Below, piece by piece: positions 31,911 through 40,027 of a stretch of 41,542 nucleotides of DNA. Below the pieces are notes generated by a model. The model searched no databases and was not told the origin of the DNA. It was given only the letters and a program-made list of their open reading frames with translations. The DNA is taken from positions 1 to 41,542 of the forward strand of contig PZPG01000010.1 of NCBI GenBank assembly GCA_003045995.1. Direction: 5' to 3'. Position numbers and translations under genes: made by a program. How positions within the stretch are numbered: position 1 is the stretch's first letter; each line of letters starts with the position of its first letter. Origin of the DNA: Bacteroidota bacterium. Its GTDB lineage: Bacteria > Bacteroidota > Rhodothermia > Balneolales > Balneolaceae.

Positions 31911-33527
31911 CTACTGGTTTTTGGTTTTGTAGATGTTCCGATAATCGAATGCATCCTTGTCGTACAGGTTCGTGATCCATTCGGGTTCGGTTGCAGAATC
32001 CCGGCTGTCAATGATCATTTCCGCCTTTAGTGCAGACTGTTCGAGACTGTGATCCACCCAGTTTTCGGAGTACCGGGTGAAGTCTGCTGGCCGTACTCCA
32101 ATCCAGATCATAAATAGAACAAGCGGTATTAATAGACCCAACTCTCTGGCGTTCAGATCTTTCATGGATCTGTTTTCATCGCTGGTCAACGGTCCAAACA
32201 TCACTCTTTGAACCATCCAGAGCATATATATAGCTGCAAGGATTACCCCCAGTGCGGCAATCACCGCAAAGATCGTATGGTCGTATAGGTTCGAGTTAAA
32301 GGAGCCGATCAAAATGAAAAACTCACCAATAAATCCGTTGAGACCCGGAAGTCCAATCGAAGCCATCGTAGCAATCAAAAACAGAACTGCGAAGAGGGGC
32401 ACACTTTTCGCTATACCCCCAAAATCACGAATCATACGTGTATGTCGGCGATCGTAGATCATACCGACCATCAAAAATAGTGCGCCGGTAGATAAACCGT
32501 GGTTAATCATCTGAATCACAGCACCCTGGACTGCAATTGTGTTAAAAGCAAAGATACCAAGAACCACAAATCCGAGGTGACTGACTGATGAGTAGGCGAC
32601 CAGCTTTTTGATATCTTTTTGGACCATCGCAACAAGGGCTCCATAAATAATGCCGATGACAGCGAGTGTGGCGAAATAGGGAGCCAGCTCCATAAATGCG
32701 TTTGGAAACACCGTCATGTTTACACGAATCAGACCGTATGTTCCAAGTTTCAGCATAATAGCAGCCAGCACAACTGAACCGGCCGTTGGCGCTTCCGTGT
32801 GTGCAAAAGGTAGCCAGGTGTGAAATGGAAACAAGGGGACTTTGATCGAAAATGCGAGGGCAAATGCCAGAAAGAGCCACGTTTGTTGAAGTAAATTCGG
32901 CAGATAGGATGTTCCGGAGATAAATCTCCAATCTGTTGTAAACTGAGCGCCCTGCATCACAGATCCTGCATCAAATCCAAGATAGATGAGTGCAACGAGC
33001 ATGATAAGGGATCCAACCAGAGTGTAGATGAAAAATTTTAGAGTAGCATGGATTCGTCCTTCCCCTCCCCAGATCCCGATCAAGAAGTACATGGGAATGA
33101 GTGACAACTCAAAGAAAATGTAAAAGACAAAAAGATCCAGGGAGGCAAATACCCCCAAAGATGCTGTTTGCAACACAAGAAGCATGGCGTAGTACCCCTT
33201 CACGCTTTTAGCCACGGAACTCCAAGATGACAGAATCACCAAGGGCCCCATAAAGGTGGTAAGCATAAACAACAACAAACTCAACCCATCGAGACCGATC
33301 AGATATTTGATGTCTGTAGACTCGGTAATTCGCGCCCCTTCTGTTACAAATTGTGGTAGATGTGACGCCTCTAGATCAAACCCAAAAAGTAGTGGAAGTG
33401 AAGCAACAAATGCAGCAAGTGTAGCAGCAAGACTCACCCATCGAATGTGGTTTTCATTGCGAAGCAGCAGCAACAGTACTGCGCCGGCCAGTGGGAGATA
33501 GATAACCAGGTTTAGCAAGGACTCCAT
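31911..33527 (-). CDS. nuoM: NADH-quinone oxidoreductase subunit M
   Basis: Antiporter-like subunit of complex I, 538 residues, about 14 membrane helices. Family marks: FYIFFELSLIPMYFLIGIWGG with the essential Glu of FFELSLIP, FPFHTWLPFAHTEAPTAGSV, KLGTYGLIRVN, KKLVAYSSVSHLGFVVLG and ASIGLPGLNGFIGEF. The C-terminal 40 residues (EMIIDSRDSATEPEWITNLY and on) form a hydrophilic tail longer than usual. It lies 19 nt after nuoL and 26 nt before phhB. Confidence 0.96.
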   Translation of the reverse strand: MESLLNLVIYLPLAGAVLLLLLRNENHIRWVSLAATLAAFVASLPLLFGFDLEASHLPQFVTEGARITESTDIKYLIGLDGLSLLLFMLTTFMGPLVILSSWSSVAKSVKGYYAMLLVLQTASLGVFASLDLFVFYIFFELSLIPMYFLIGIWGGEGRIHATLKFFIYTLVGSLIMLVALIYLGFDAGSVMQGAQFTTDWRFISGTSYLPNLLQQTWLFLAFALAFSIKVPLFPFHTWLPFAHTEAPTAGSVVLAAIMLKLGTYGLIRVNMTVFPNAFMELAPYFATLAVIGIIYGALVAMVQKDIKKLVAYSSVSHLGFVVLGIFAFNTIAVQGAVIQMINHGLSTGALFLMVGMIYDRRHTRMIRDFGGIAKSVPLFAVLFLIATMASIGLPGLNGFIGEFFILIGSFNSNLYDHTIFAVIAALGVILAAIYMLWMVQRVMFGPLTSDENRSMKDLNARELGLLIPLVLFMIWIGVRPADFTRYSENWVDHSLEQSALKAEMIIDSRDSATEPEWITNLYDKDAFDYRNIYKTKNQ

Positions 33528-33546
33528 ATATGACAGATACCTGTGA

Positions 33547-35565
33547 TTAAAACAGTAAAATTGACAGAATAATGACTACACCCAAGATTAGGAATAGCGC
33601 ATACTGACCCGTAATTCCAGACTGTGAGTACCGAGCCAGGCTTCCGAAAAAACGAACGGTGCCTCCCGTAAGATTCACGATGCCGTCCAGAACTTTAAGA
33701 TCAAATACAGCCAGCACTTTTTCCGAAAAAGTAACCACCGGCCGGATCACCACAGAGTGATAAAATTCGTCAAGCCTGTACTTTTCTCTCCAAACAGGAT
33801 ACAGGGCAGGAAATTTAAGCTCGATCTCCTCGTCAGAAAACTCCATCTGCCCATCGTCGTACATCTCTTTTGCCAGATAGACTCCTGCAAGTGCAATCAG
33901 AATTGCCACAATCATCAAAAACCACTCGAATCCAACTGAGAGTGTAAGCGGTATGGCAGAAACAACAGGATCTAGCCAATGCTCGAGAAGATGAAGTTCA
34001 GCATAGGATCCAAACGTTTTCGCAAAAAAGTTCGGGATTCCGATCAGGCCGCCAAGGATTGCGAGAGAAGCCAATACCCAAAGTGGCAGGGTCATGGTTT
34101 TAGGACTTTCGTGCAAATAGGATTCCGACTCCGGGATATCCTTGAACAATGTTGGAAGACGAAATTCACTGAAAAACGTCGAATATGTGAGACGGAACAT
34201 GTAAAAAGCAGTGAGAAATGCAGTCAGACTGGCAACGAACCAAAGCATAAAATAAAGAACTCCGGCAAATTCAGATGTACCCATATTGATGGTATGCATA
34301 AGAATCTCATCTTTCGAAAAGAATCCGGCTAGAGGCGGTATGCCCGCGATGGCGATCGTTGAGATAAGAAAGGTTTTGTAGGTAGATGGCATCACATTTT
34401 TCAGCCCACCCATATAACGAATATCCTGATGATCGAACTCGATGTGCTTGCCATTTTCATGCAACTTATGCTTCACATGCTCCATGGCATGGATCACGGA
34501 ACCGGATCCAAGGAACAGACATGCCTTAAAAAATGCGTGGGTGACCACATGGAAAATCGCTGCTGTAAATGCTCCTGAACCCAAGGCAAGAAACATGAAA
34601 CCAAGTTGCGATACTGTAGAATAGGCGAGAACCCCCTTAATATCGGTCTGGGTAATAGCAATAGTAGCGGCAACAATTGCAGTTAACGCACCGATAACAG
34701 CAACAATCATCATCGCCTCAGGGCTAAGAATGACCATTGGGGACATTCGTGCAAAGAGATAGATTCCCGAGGTAACCATCGTCGCCGCATGGATCAGTGC
34801 CGATACAGGAGTTGGTCCAGCCATGGCATCCGGAAGCCAAAGAAAAAGTGGAAACTGAGCGCTTTTTCCGGTGGCGCCAATCAGCATGAGCAGAGAGATC
34901 CAAAAAATTTGATCCGAAGAGAAGAGATATAATTGATCGAGGATCTGATCGAAGTTCAGACTGCCAACCGTTCCGAAAATCATAAACATGGCAACGAGAA
35001 ATGCAAAATCCCCAACCCGATTGTAGATGAATGCTTTTTTCGCTGCATCCGATTTTTTCATGTCAGTATACCAGAATCCGATCAGCAGATACGAACAAAC
35101 ACCGACCCCTTCCCAGCCCAGAAACATAAGGAGCATGTTGTTGCTGAGTACCAGATTCAGCATTGCAAAAATAAAGAGATTGAGATAGGCAAAAAACTTC
35201 CAGTACCCTTTGTCGTGGGACATGTAGCCCATCGAGTAGAGATGAATTAAAGAGCCAACGCCGGTGACCACTAAGGACATTACCAATGAGAGCTGGTCGA
35301 TCCGGTAAGCAGCATCAATCTGCAAACTTCCCACATCAACCCATCGGAAAAGACTTACGTAGAGTGGTTCAGACTCCGCGGTGAATTGAAAAAAGATGGA
35401 AAGCAACAGCAGAAAGGGAATGAACACAAACAGTGTCGAAAGAGTCCCGATAAATATGTGTTTTGTGCGGTATTCCTTGGAGGAGAGTCCGGCGATGCCG
35501 TGAATGAGAAACCCAAGGAGTGGTAATCCGATGATGAAGCTGATGAGCGCTGTCGATGATTCCAT
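33547..35565 (-). CDS. nuoL: NADH-quinone oxidoreductase subunit L
   Basis: The distal antiporter-like subunit of complex I, 672 residues, about 16 helices and a C-terminal extension for the lateral helix. Family marks: MLLMFLGWEGVGVCSYLLIGFW (Glu of WEGVG), QFPLFLWLPDAMAGPTPVSA, IHAATMVTSGIYLFAR, KGVLAYSTVSQLGFMFLA, and IAIAGIPPLAGFFSKDEIL. The C-terminus includes KYRLDEFYHSVVIRPVV, found in NuoL and MrpA-type proteins. It is the first nuo gene in the window and is transcribed away from the Mrp operon. Confidence 0.96.
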   Translation of the reverse strand: MESSTALISFIIGLPLLGFLIHGIAGLSSKEYRTKHIFIGTLSTLFVFIPFLLLLSIFFQFTAESEPLYVSLFRWVDVGSLQIDAAYRIDQLSLVMSLVVTGVGSLIHLYSMGYMSHDKGYWKFFAYLNLFIFAMLNLVLSNNMLLMFLGWEGVGVCSYLLIGFWYTDMKKSDAAKKAFIYNRVGDFAFLVAMFMIFGTVGSLNFDQILDQLYLFSSDQIFWISLLMLIGATGKSAQFPLFLWLPDAMAGPTPVSALIHAATMVTSGIYLFARMSPMVILSPEAMMIVAVIGALTAIVAATIAITQTDIKGVLAYSTVSQLGFMFLALGSGAFTAAIFHVVTHAFFKACLFLGSGSVIHAMEHVKHKLHENGKHIEFDHQDIRYMGGLKNVMPSTYKTFLISTIAIAGIPPLAGFFSKDEILMHTINMGTSEFAGVLYFMLWFVASLTAFLTAFYMFRLTYSTFFSEFRLPTLFKDIPESESYLHESPKTMTLPLWVLASLAILGGLIGIPNFFAKTFGSYAELHLLEHWLDPVVSAIPLTLSVGFEWFLMIVAILIALAGVYLAKEMYDDGQMEFSDEEIELKFPALYPVWREKYRLDEFYHSVVIRPVVTFSEKVLAVFDLKVLDGIVNLTGGTVRFFGSLARYSQSGITGQYALFLILGVVIILSILLF

Positions 35566-35843
35566 TCAAAAATTATTGATTTTGCGCTTCCTTACGATGA
35601 TGTAGTTAGCAAGGTTTTGAACTTGCGTGTATGCAAAAATCTTGATTTCTGTTGAAATTTGCCAACACGCCTTCGTCGAAACGGTGTTTCAAAGAGCGAA
35701 AAGATACGAAAATCTGCTTCAAGTTAAACTCCAATCTTCCGGATTTAAAGAGAACTCTTTTTCGGGTTTTCTTGCTATGAATAGAGGTTTTTTTCTATGT
35801 TCTGCTTTCATTCAGACTGACTGTCGCTCTAGCATAAATCAAG
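35566..35843. promoter_or_regulatory. Divergent control region between nuoL and mrpE
   Basis: This 278-bp A/T-rich gap separates the complex I genes (minus) from the Mrp operon (plus) and must hold at least two promoters. I saw no convincing TAnnTTTG with a paired -33 element, no clear dyad and no RNA gene. A small open frame at 35627-35932 overlaps mrpE and has no gene-like features. Confidence 0.5.
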
Positions 35844-36491
35844 ATGAAAGCAAAGAAAATCTCTGTTCTCTCTACGTTGCTGTCCTTCATCTCACTGATG
35901 GCTTTCTGGCTGCTGATGAGCGGGTATTTTGATTTGATTCATATTGCATATGGTGTAGTATCTGTGATTGGTGTGATGATGGTAAATCGGAGCCTTGCGA
36001 CCTACGCTTTTTTTGAAGATGATCACAACGAGTCATTCCGGATACGGCCCATAAGAGCGCTACTTTATCTTTTTTGGATTCTTGGGCAGATTCTTATCGC
36101 TGGATGGCGCGTTGCAGTATTGATCCTCCGCCCTTCCCTTCCTGCAAAACCAGCCATGGTTACATTTCGGGCTGATCTCCCAACCGCACGCGCAAAAATG
36201 ATCCTCGGAAATTCCATTACACTTACGCCGGGAACGCTCACTGTGGACATTGAAGGGGACCAGTTTACCGTCCACTCAGTGGATTCATTTTCATACGAGG
36301 GAATCATTAATGATGATATGCCAAAGCGGGTTCTAAAACTTTTTTCTACTGAAGACCGGCCAGTGGTATACGATGTTGTAATTCATGATGTTGTAAAGCA
36401 CAATGAGATGAATCGAAATGAGGGTCAAGATGGATTGGATCATCAAGCTAATGTAGAAGGCGACGAAGATAGAAGTACTGGAGGCGCCTGA
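35844..36491 (+). CDS. mrpE: Mrp Na+/H+ antiporter subunit E
   Basis: First gene of the Mrp operon. It has 215 residues: two N-terminal membrane helices (ISLMAFWLLMSGYFDLIHIA, and GVVSVIGVMMV), another pair at ALLYLFWILGQILIAGWRVAVLIL (two pieces), then the MrpE signature PAMVTFRADLPTARAKMILG and NSITLTPGTLTVDIEGDQF. The ~40-residue tail (KHNEMNRNEGQDGLDHQAN, acidic and Asn-rich) is longer than in typical ~160-residue MrpE. Mrp complexes exchange Na+ for H+ and support growth in salt or at alkaline pH. It ends 1 nt before mrpF. Confidence 0.9.
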   Translation: MKAKKISVLSTLLSFISLMAFWLLMSGYFDLIHIAYGVVSVIGVMMVNRSLATYAFFEDDHNESFRIRPIRALLYLFWILGQILIAGWRVAVLILRPSLPAKPAMVTFRADLPTARAKMILGNSITLTPGTLTVDIEGDQFTVHSVDSFSYEGIINDDMPKRVLKLFSTEDRPVVYDVVIHDVVKHNEMNRNEGQDGLDHQANVEGDEDRSTGGA

Positions 36492-36492
36492 A

Positions 36493-36768
36493 ATGAATGA
36501 TTTTCTACTCTACGCGACCATTGTGTTAACCTTCATTATCGCCATTCCACTCATTCGGGTGGTTAAAGGTCCTACATTGTTCGATCGCATCCTGGCAACC
36601 AATGCAATCGCTACGAAAACTATTGTACTGATCTGCCTGATTGGTTTTCTTTTTGGACGTATTGAGATGTTTATCGATATCATCCTGGCCTATGCCATTT
36701 TAGGATTCATCGGGTCGCTGGCGATCGCTAAGTTTATACAATCCCCTAAAATTCGGCGCCATGACTGA
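36493..36768 (+). CDS. mrpF: Mrp Na+/H+ antiporter subunit F
   Basis: The protein has 91 residues and three membrane helices. The MrpF/PhaF signature is clear: PLIRVVKGPTLFDRILATNAI (the GPT..DRI..N segment), IVLICLIGFLFGRIEMFIDI, and AYAILGFIGSLAIAKFI. GGAGGCGCC precedes the ATG. It overlaps mrpG by 8 nt, so the small subunits are translated together. Confidence 0.93.
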   Translation: MNDFLLYATIVLTFIIAIPLIRVVKGPTLFDRILATNAIATKTIVLICLIGFLFGRIEMFIDIILAYAILGFIGSLAIAKFIQSPKIRRHD

Positions 36769-37159
36769 GCCATCATTGTTTACAGGTACATTTACCGAAA
36801 TCGCTCCGGTAATTGCGATGCTTCTCATATCAGCGGGAATTTTCTTTATTTTGATTGGAAGTATAGGAATTTTGCGACTTCCCGATTTTTTCTCTCGCTC
36901 TCATGCTGTCAGCAAAAGCGACACATTGGGAATTATGTGCGTGATAGCCGGACTGATGATCGTTGAAGGATCCTCCTTAAATAGTCTGAAACTTTTGCTG
37001 GTCATCCTGTTCGTTTTTCTTGCAAATCCAATCGGAACACACGCACTTGCAAGGGCTGCGATTGCAAAAGGAATTCGACCGGTTCTTGGCGGCTCTCCAT
37101 GGAATGAAACAGATGAACACAAAACCCATCAATCCAAGACCACAAGAAGTAATCGATGA
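36761..37159 (+). CDS. mrpG: Mrp Na+/H+ antiporter subunit G
   Basis: The protein has 132 residues, three helices. MrpG/PhaG marks: MLLISAGIFFILIGSIGILRL, PDFFSRSHAVSKSDTLGIM (the R.H....D..G segment), and LLLVILFVFLANPIGTHALARAA. A hydrophilic tail (ETDEHKTHQSKTTRSNR) follows the core. It overlaps the next gene by 4 nt. Confidence 0.92.
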   Translation: MTEPSLFTGTFTEIAPVIAMLLISAGIFFILIGSIGILRLPDFFSRSHAVSKSDTLGIMCVIAGLMIVEGSSLNSLKLLLVILFVFLANPIGTHALARAAIAKGIRPVLGGSPWNETDEHKTHQSKTTRSNR

Positions 37160-37401
37160 TCTGGCAACTTGAAATCACCCTTTTTCTGTTTCTTCTGATC
37201 TCCGCTATCGTAGCACTGGAGTCGAAAGACCTTCTTGTGGCTGTAGTTATGATGACCATTTTCAGTTTCCTTATGGCCCTGCTGTTTGTAACGATGGGCG
37301 CCGTAGATGTTGGATTTACAGAGGCTGTTGTTGGTGCAGGGGTAACCGGGATCCTCTTCGTGGTTGTAATCTATCAAACTTCAAGGAGGTCAAACGATTG
37401 A
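37156..37401 (+). CDS. Mrp/Mbh-type subunit with DUF4040 (MbhD-like) fold
   Basis: The protein has 81 residues and about three helices: ITLFLFLLISAIVALESKDL, LVAVVMMTIFSFLMALLFVT and GVTGILFVVVIYQ, with VDVGFTEAVVGAG between. It matches the MbhD-like piece that in classical Mrp systems is fused inside the C-terminal part of MrpA and is separate in Mbh/Mbx hydrogenase-type complexes. It sits directly after mrpG, overlapping both neighbours by 4 nt. Assignment rests on the VGFTEAVVGAG segment and operon position. Confidence 0.82.
   Translation: MIWQLEITLFLFLLISAIVALESKDLLVAVVMMTIFSFLMALLFVTMGAVDVGFTEAVVGAGVTGILFVVVIYQTSRRSND
37383..37390 (+). promoter_or_regulatory. Strong Shine-Dalgarno deciding a TTG start
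   Basis: AAGGAGGT inside the end of the preceding gene lies 7 nt before the TTG at 37398 and 15 nt before the next ATG, so it selects the TTG. Confidence 0.75.
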
Positions 37402-37727
37402 AAGCAATGATATCGAAGGTACTTACATGGTTAGGGCTTCTTCTGTTTGCGTCTCTGATGGTCTATGCAGTAACCGACCTCCCCATGCGGGGAACTGCAA
37501 ACCAGCCCATTAATCTTGAGACGAATGCCAATCAAAATCTGGTAGCCGGAACCTATTATATACAACATGCTTACAAGGACGCAAAAACCCCCAACATCGT
37601 AACCGTCGTTTTGGGCGACTACCGAAGCATCGACACCTTTGGTGAACAGATTGTAATTTACACCGCCGGCCTCATCACGCTTCTGGTCCTTCGAAGAAAT
37701 CGCCGAATTCGGGGAGGCGGATCATGA
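37398..37727 (+). CDS. MbhE-like subunit (MrpA C-terminal / MrpB N-terminal piece)
   Basis: The protein has 109 residues: N-terminal helix (VLTWLGLLLFASLMVYAVTDL), a periplasmic loop with YYIQHAYKDAKTPNIVTVVLGDYRSIDTFGEQ, then a helix (IVIYTAGLITLLVL). The N.V..V..DYR..DT.GE segment is the signature of the MbhE domain found at the C-terminus of fused MrpA proteins. It starts at TTG 37398, in the TTGA overlap with the previous stop; a perfect AAGGAGGT ends 7 nt before the TTG, whereas the ATG at 37406 is too far from it. Confidence 0.85.
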   Translation: MKAMISKVLTWLGLLLFASLMVYAVTDLPMRGTANQPINLETNANQNLVAGTYYIQHAYKDAKTPNIVTVVLGDYRSIDTFGEQIVIYTAGLITLLVLRRNRRIRGGGS

Positions 37728-38164
37728 GAAGACGACACGAAAGCCCCATCGTCCTGCTTGGATCTCGATTTTTAAGTCCTTACATCATGGTCTTTGGATG
37801 GTATGTCATTTTTCACGGACACTACAGCCCTGGCGGAGGGTTTCAGGGGGGAGCCCTTTTGGCTGCATCCCTCCTGCTGATTCGTGTCTCGGGAGGCCGT
37901 CGTATTTCCCGTAAACAGATTCGGGAGTTCGCAACTACTCCGCTGGCGATCATCGGTGTTGTCATCTACTTTGCAACCGGACTAACCGCCATGCTCTATG
38001 GAGGAATGTTCCTGGATTATGCACAACTTCCTCTCCCCGGACTCGATCCGGAATGGCTTCGTTATTACGGCATTCTTATCATTGAAGTTGGTATTGGCCT
38101 GGCTGTGATGGCAATCCTCGTAATGATTTTCGATAACCTGGTAAAAGGAGAAGATTATGGGTGA
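37724..38164 (+). CDS. mrpB: Mrp Na+/H+ antiporter subunit B (MnhB domain)
   Basis: The protein has 146 residues, four helices. MnhB signature: FLSPYIMVFGWYVIFHGHYSPGGGFQGGALLA (seen as GHYSPGGGFQGGAL), later GLTAMLYGGMFLDYAQLPL and IEVGIGLAVMAILVMIF. GGAGGCGGATC precedes the ATG, which overlaps the previous stop by 4 nt. It overlaps mrpC by 8 nt. Confidence 0.93.
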   Translation: MRRRHESPIVLLGSRFLSPYIMVFGWYVIFHGHYSPGGGFQGGALLAASLLLIRVSGGRRISRKQIREFATTPLAIIGVVIYFATGLTAMLYGGMFLDYAQLPLPGLDPEWLRYYGILIIEVGIGLAVMAILVMIFDNLVKGEDYG

Positions 38165-38525
38165 ACTTTTTTTCGGATACTATGCCTATGGCTTTACAAT
38201 GATCCTTCTCTGTGCAGGGCTTTACGGCATCCTGTTTAAGAAAAATTTAGTGAAGAAGACGATCGGTTTGGCCATTTTCCAATCTGCAGTCATTCTTTTC
38301 TATGTTTCAGTTGCCTCAAAATTCAATGCTACCGTGCCGGTTAAAGACCCTTCGATCCCTCTGGAACAGGCAGAACTGTATCTTAATCCCCTCCCTCATA
38401 CGCTTATGCTTACCGCCATTGTTGTTGGCGTAGCAACCCTGGGAGTAGCCTTCACGCTTATGATCGGCATCTACAATCGATATCAGACGCTCGATGAACA
38501 GGAATTGTTAGACAAGCTTTCATGA
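38157..38525 (+). CDS. mrpC: Mrp Na+/H+ antiporter subunit C (NuoK-like)
   Basis: The protein has 122 residues and three helices like complex I NuoK: TMILLCAGLYGILFKKNLVKK, IGLAIFQSAVILFYVSVASK, and NPLPHTLMLTAIVVGVATLG with ALTLMI-type end (AFTLMIGIYNRY). The PLPHTLMLTAIVV segment is diagnostic for MrpC/MnhC. It overlaps mrpD by 4 nt. Confidence 0.94.
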   Translation: MGELFFGYYAYGFTMILLCAGLYGILFKKNLVKKTIGLAIFQSAVILFYVSVASKFNATVPVKDPSIPLEQAELYLNPLPHTLMLTAIVVGVATLGVAFTLMIGIYNRYQTLDEQELLDKLS

Positions 38526-40003
38526 TCGAAACACAACTCCCCGTTCTGCTGATTCTCAGCTACATCCTTTTTGCCCTTTTGGTGCCGGCTTTTGGTCTCT
38601 TTCGGGAACAATGGGCTCAACCACTCGCAACTCTGGGCAGCGGTATCGCGACATCTCTGTCGGTGTATGGCTTCTGGTACGTACTTCAGAACGGTGCGAT
38701 TCGATACTTTTTTGGAAACTGGGCACCTCCGATCGGAATTGAATTTGTATACGATGGGCTATCCGCCTTTTTTGTACTTATCATTAATAGTATCGGGTTG
38801 ATGGTTTTGCTACACTCGGCTCAAACCGGGCAAAAAGAACTTGCCAGTAAACGCATGCCCTACTATGCATTGAGCATGCTGATGCTACTTGGCTTTAACG
38901 GGATGATCCTGACGGGAGATCTCTTCAACCTCTTTGTATTCCTTGAAATCGCCTCTCTCTCGGGCTACGCTCTCATCGCGGTTGGCGATCGGCCTGCACC
39001 ATACGCAGCTTTCAGATATCTGATTATTGGTACCGTTGGCGGGACACTTTACCTATTAGGAGTGGGACTACTATATACCGTCACAGGTACACTGAATATG
39101 ATCGACATGGCCAGTCTGCTTCCAGAGTTGGCCTCTCACCGGTCTGTCATTGCGGCACTCATACTCATCGTAGCCGGCATGGGAATCAAAGCTGCTCTCT
39201 TTCCGTTGCACGGATGGCTGCCGGATGCCTACACCTTTGCACCATCAGTAACCTCTTCCCTCATCGCCCCGATTGGCACCAAAGTCGCGGCCTATGTACT
39301 TTTTCGCCTTCTGTACTGGGTCTTTGGCACCCCATTCATGGATGGGACTCTACCCATACTAGAGGTGATCGGAGTTTTATCCGGTGTCGGAATTGTGTTT
39401 GGATCTGTGATGGCCATCGCTCAAACCGAGATAAAACGAATGCTTGCGTACAGCAGTGTATCTCAAATTGGATACATCCTTATGGGACTAAGTCTGGCGA
39501 ATCCATGGGGATTTGCAGGGGCTCTTCTGCATGTTCTCAATCATGCCGTGATGAAAGCACTTCTATTTATGGTATCCGGGCATCTCCGACTCAAAGAGGG
39601 CCATTCCGATATCCGGCGATTTCATGATGCCTACCGGAAAAAGTATCCCTGGACCATGGCCGCTTTCACCGTAGGTGCTGTCTCTATGGTCGGTTTACCA
39701 CCTCTTGCAGGTTTTTTTAGCAAGTGGTATCTGGCTCTGGGAACCGTTGAAAACAGCAATTGGGTTCTGCTAAGTGTCATTCTTGTGAGCTCATTGCTGA
39801 ATGCGGTCTATTTTTTCCGAATCCTGGAAAAAGTCTACATGGCCGATCCCTCCAAGGCACAAAAAGAACCCGGTGATGGTGCTTATTCCGAGCCTGGCTT
39901 TAGTGCTATGCTTCCGTTGGCTGTACTCGCATTGTCGCTGTTTGTCATCGGTTTTGCTAACGCCGCCATCGTCAGTTTTCTCCTAAACCTATACCCATTT
40001 TGA
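38522..40003 (+). CDS. mrpD: Mrp Na+/H+ antiporter subunit D
   Basis: The protein has 493 residues, about 14 helices, related to NuoM/NuoN. Motifs: GDLFNLFVFLEIASLSGYAL (Glu of FLEI), IKAALFPLHGWLPDAYTFAP, IGTKVAAYVLFRLL (Lys), KRMLAYSSVSQIGYILMG, and VGLPPLAGFFSKWYLALG. It is the main candidate for cation or proton translocation in the complex. It follows mrpC with a 4-nt overlap and is 24 nt before a second D-like subunit. Confidence 0.93.
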   Translation: MIETQLPVLLILSYILFALLVPAFGLFREQWAQPLATLGSGIATSLSVYGFWYVLQNGAIRYFFGNWAPPIGIEFVYDGLSAFFVLIINSIGLMVLLHSAQTGQKELASKRMPYYALSMLMLLGFNGMILTGDLFNLFVFLEIASLSGYALIAVGDRPAPYAAFRYLIIGTVGGTLYLLGVGLLYTVTGTLNMIDMASLLPELASHRSVIAALILIVAGMGIKAALFPLHGWLPDAYTFAPSVTSSLIAPIGTKVAAYVLFRLLYWVFGTPFMDGTLPILEVIGVLSGVGIVFGSVMAIAQTEIKRMLAYSSVSQIGYILMGLSLANPWGFAGALLHVLNHAVMKALLFMVSGHLRLKEGHSDIRRFHDAYRKKYPWTMAAFTVGAVSMVGLPPLAGFFSKWYLALGTVENSNWVLLSVILVSSLLNAVYFFRILEKVYMADPSKAQKEPGDGAYSEPGFSAMLPLAVLALSLFVIGFANAAIVSFLLNLYPF

Positions 40004-40027
40004 TCGTTTCAATTATGATCTGAAGCT

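Noticed and set aside
35627-35932. Small plus-strand frame upstream of mrpE
   Set aside because: Overlaps the mrpE start in another frame and has no ribosome site or conserved feature.
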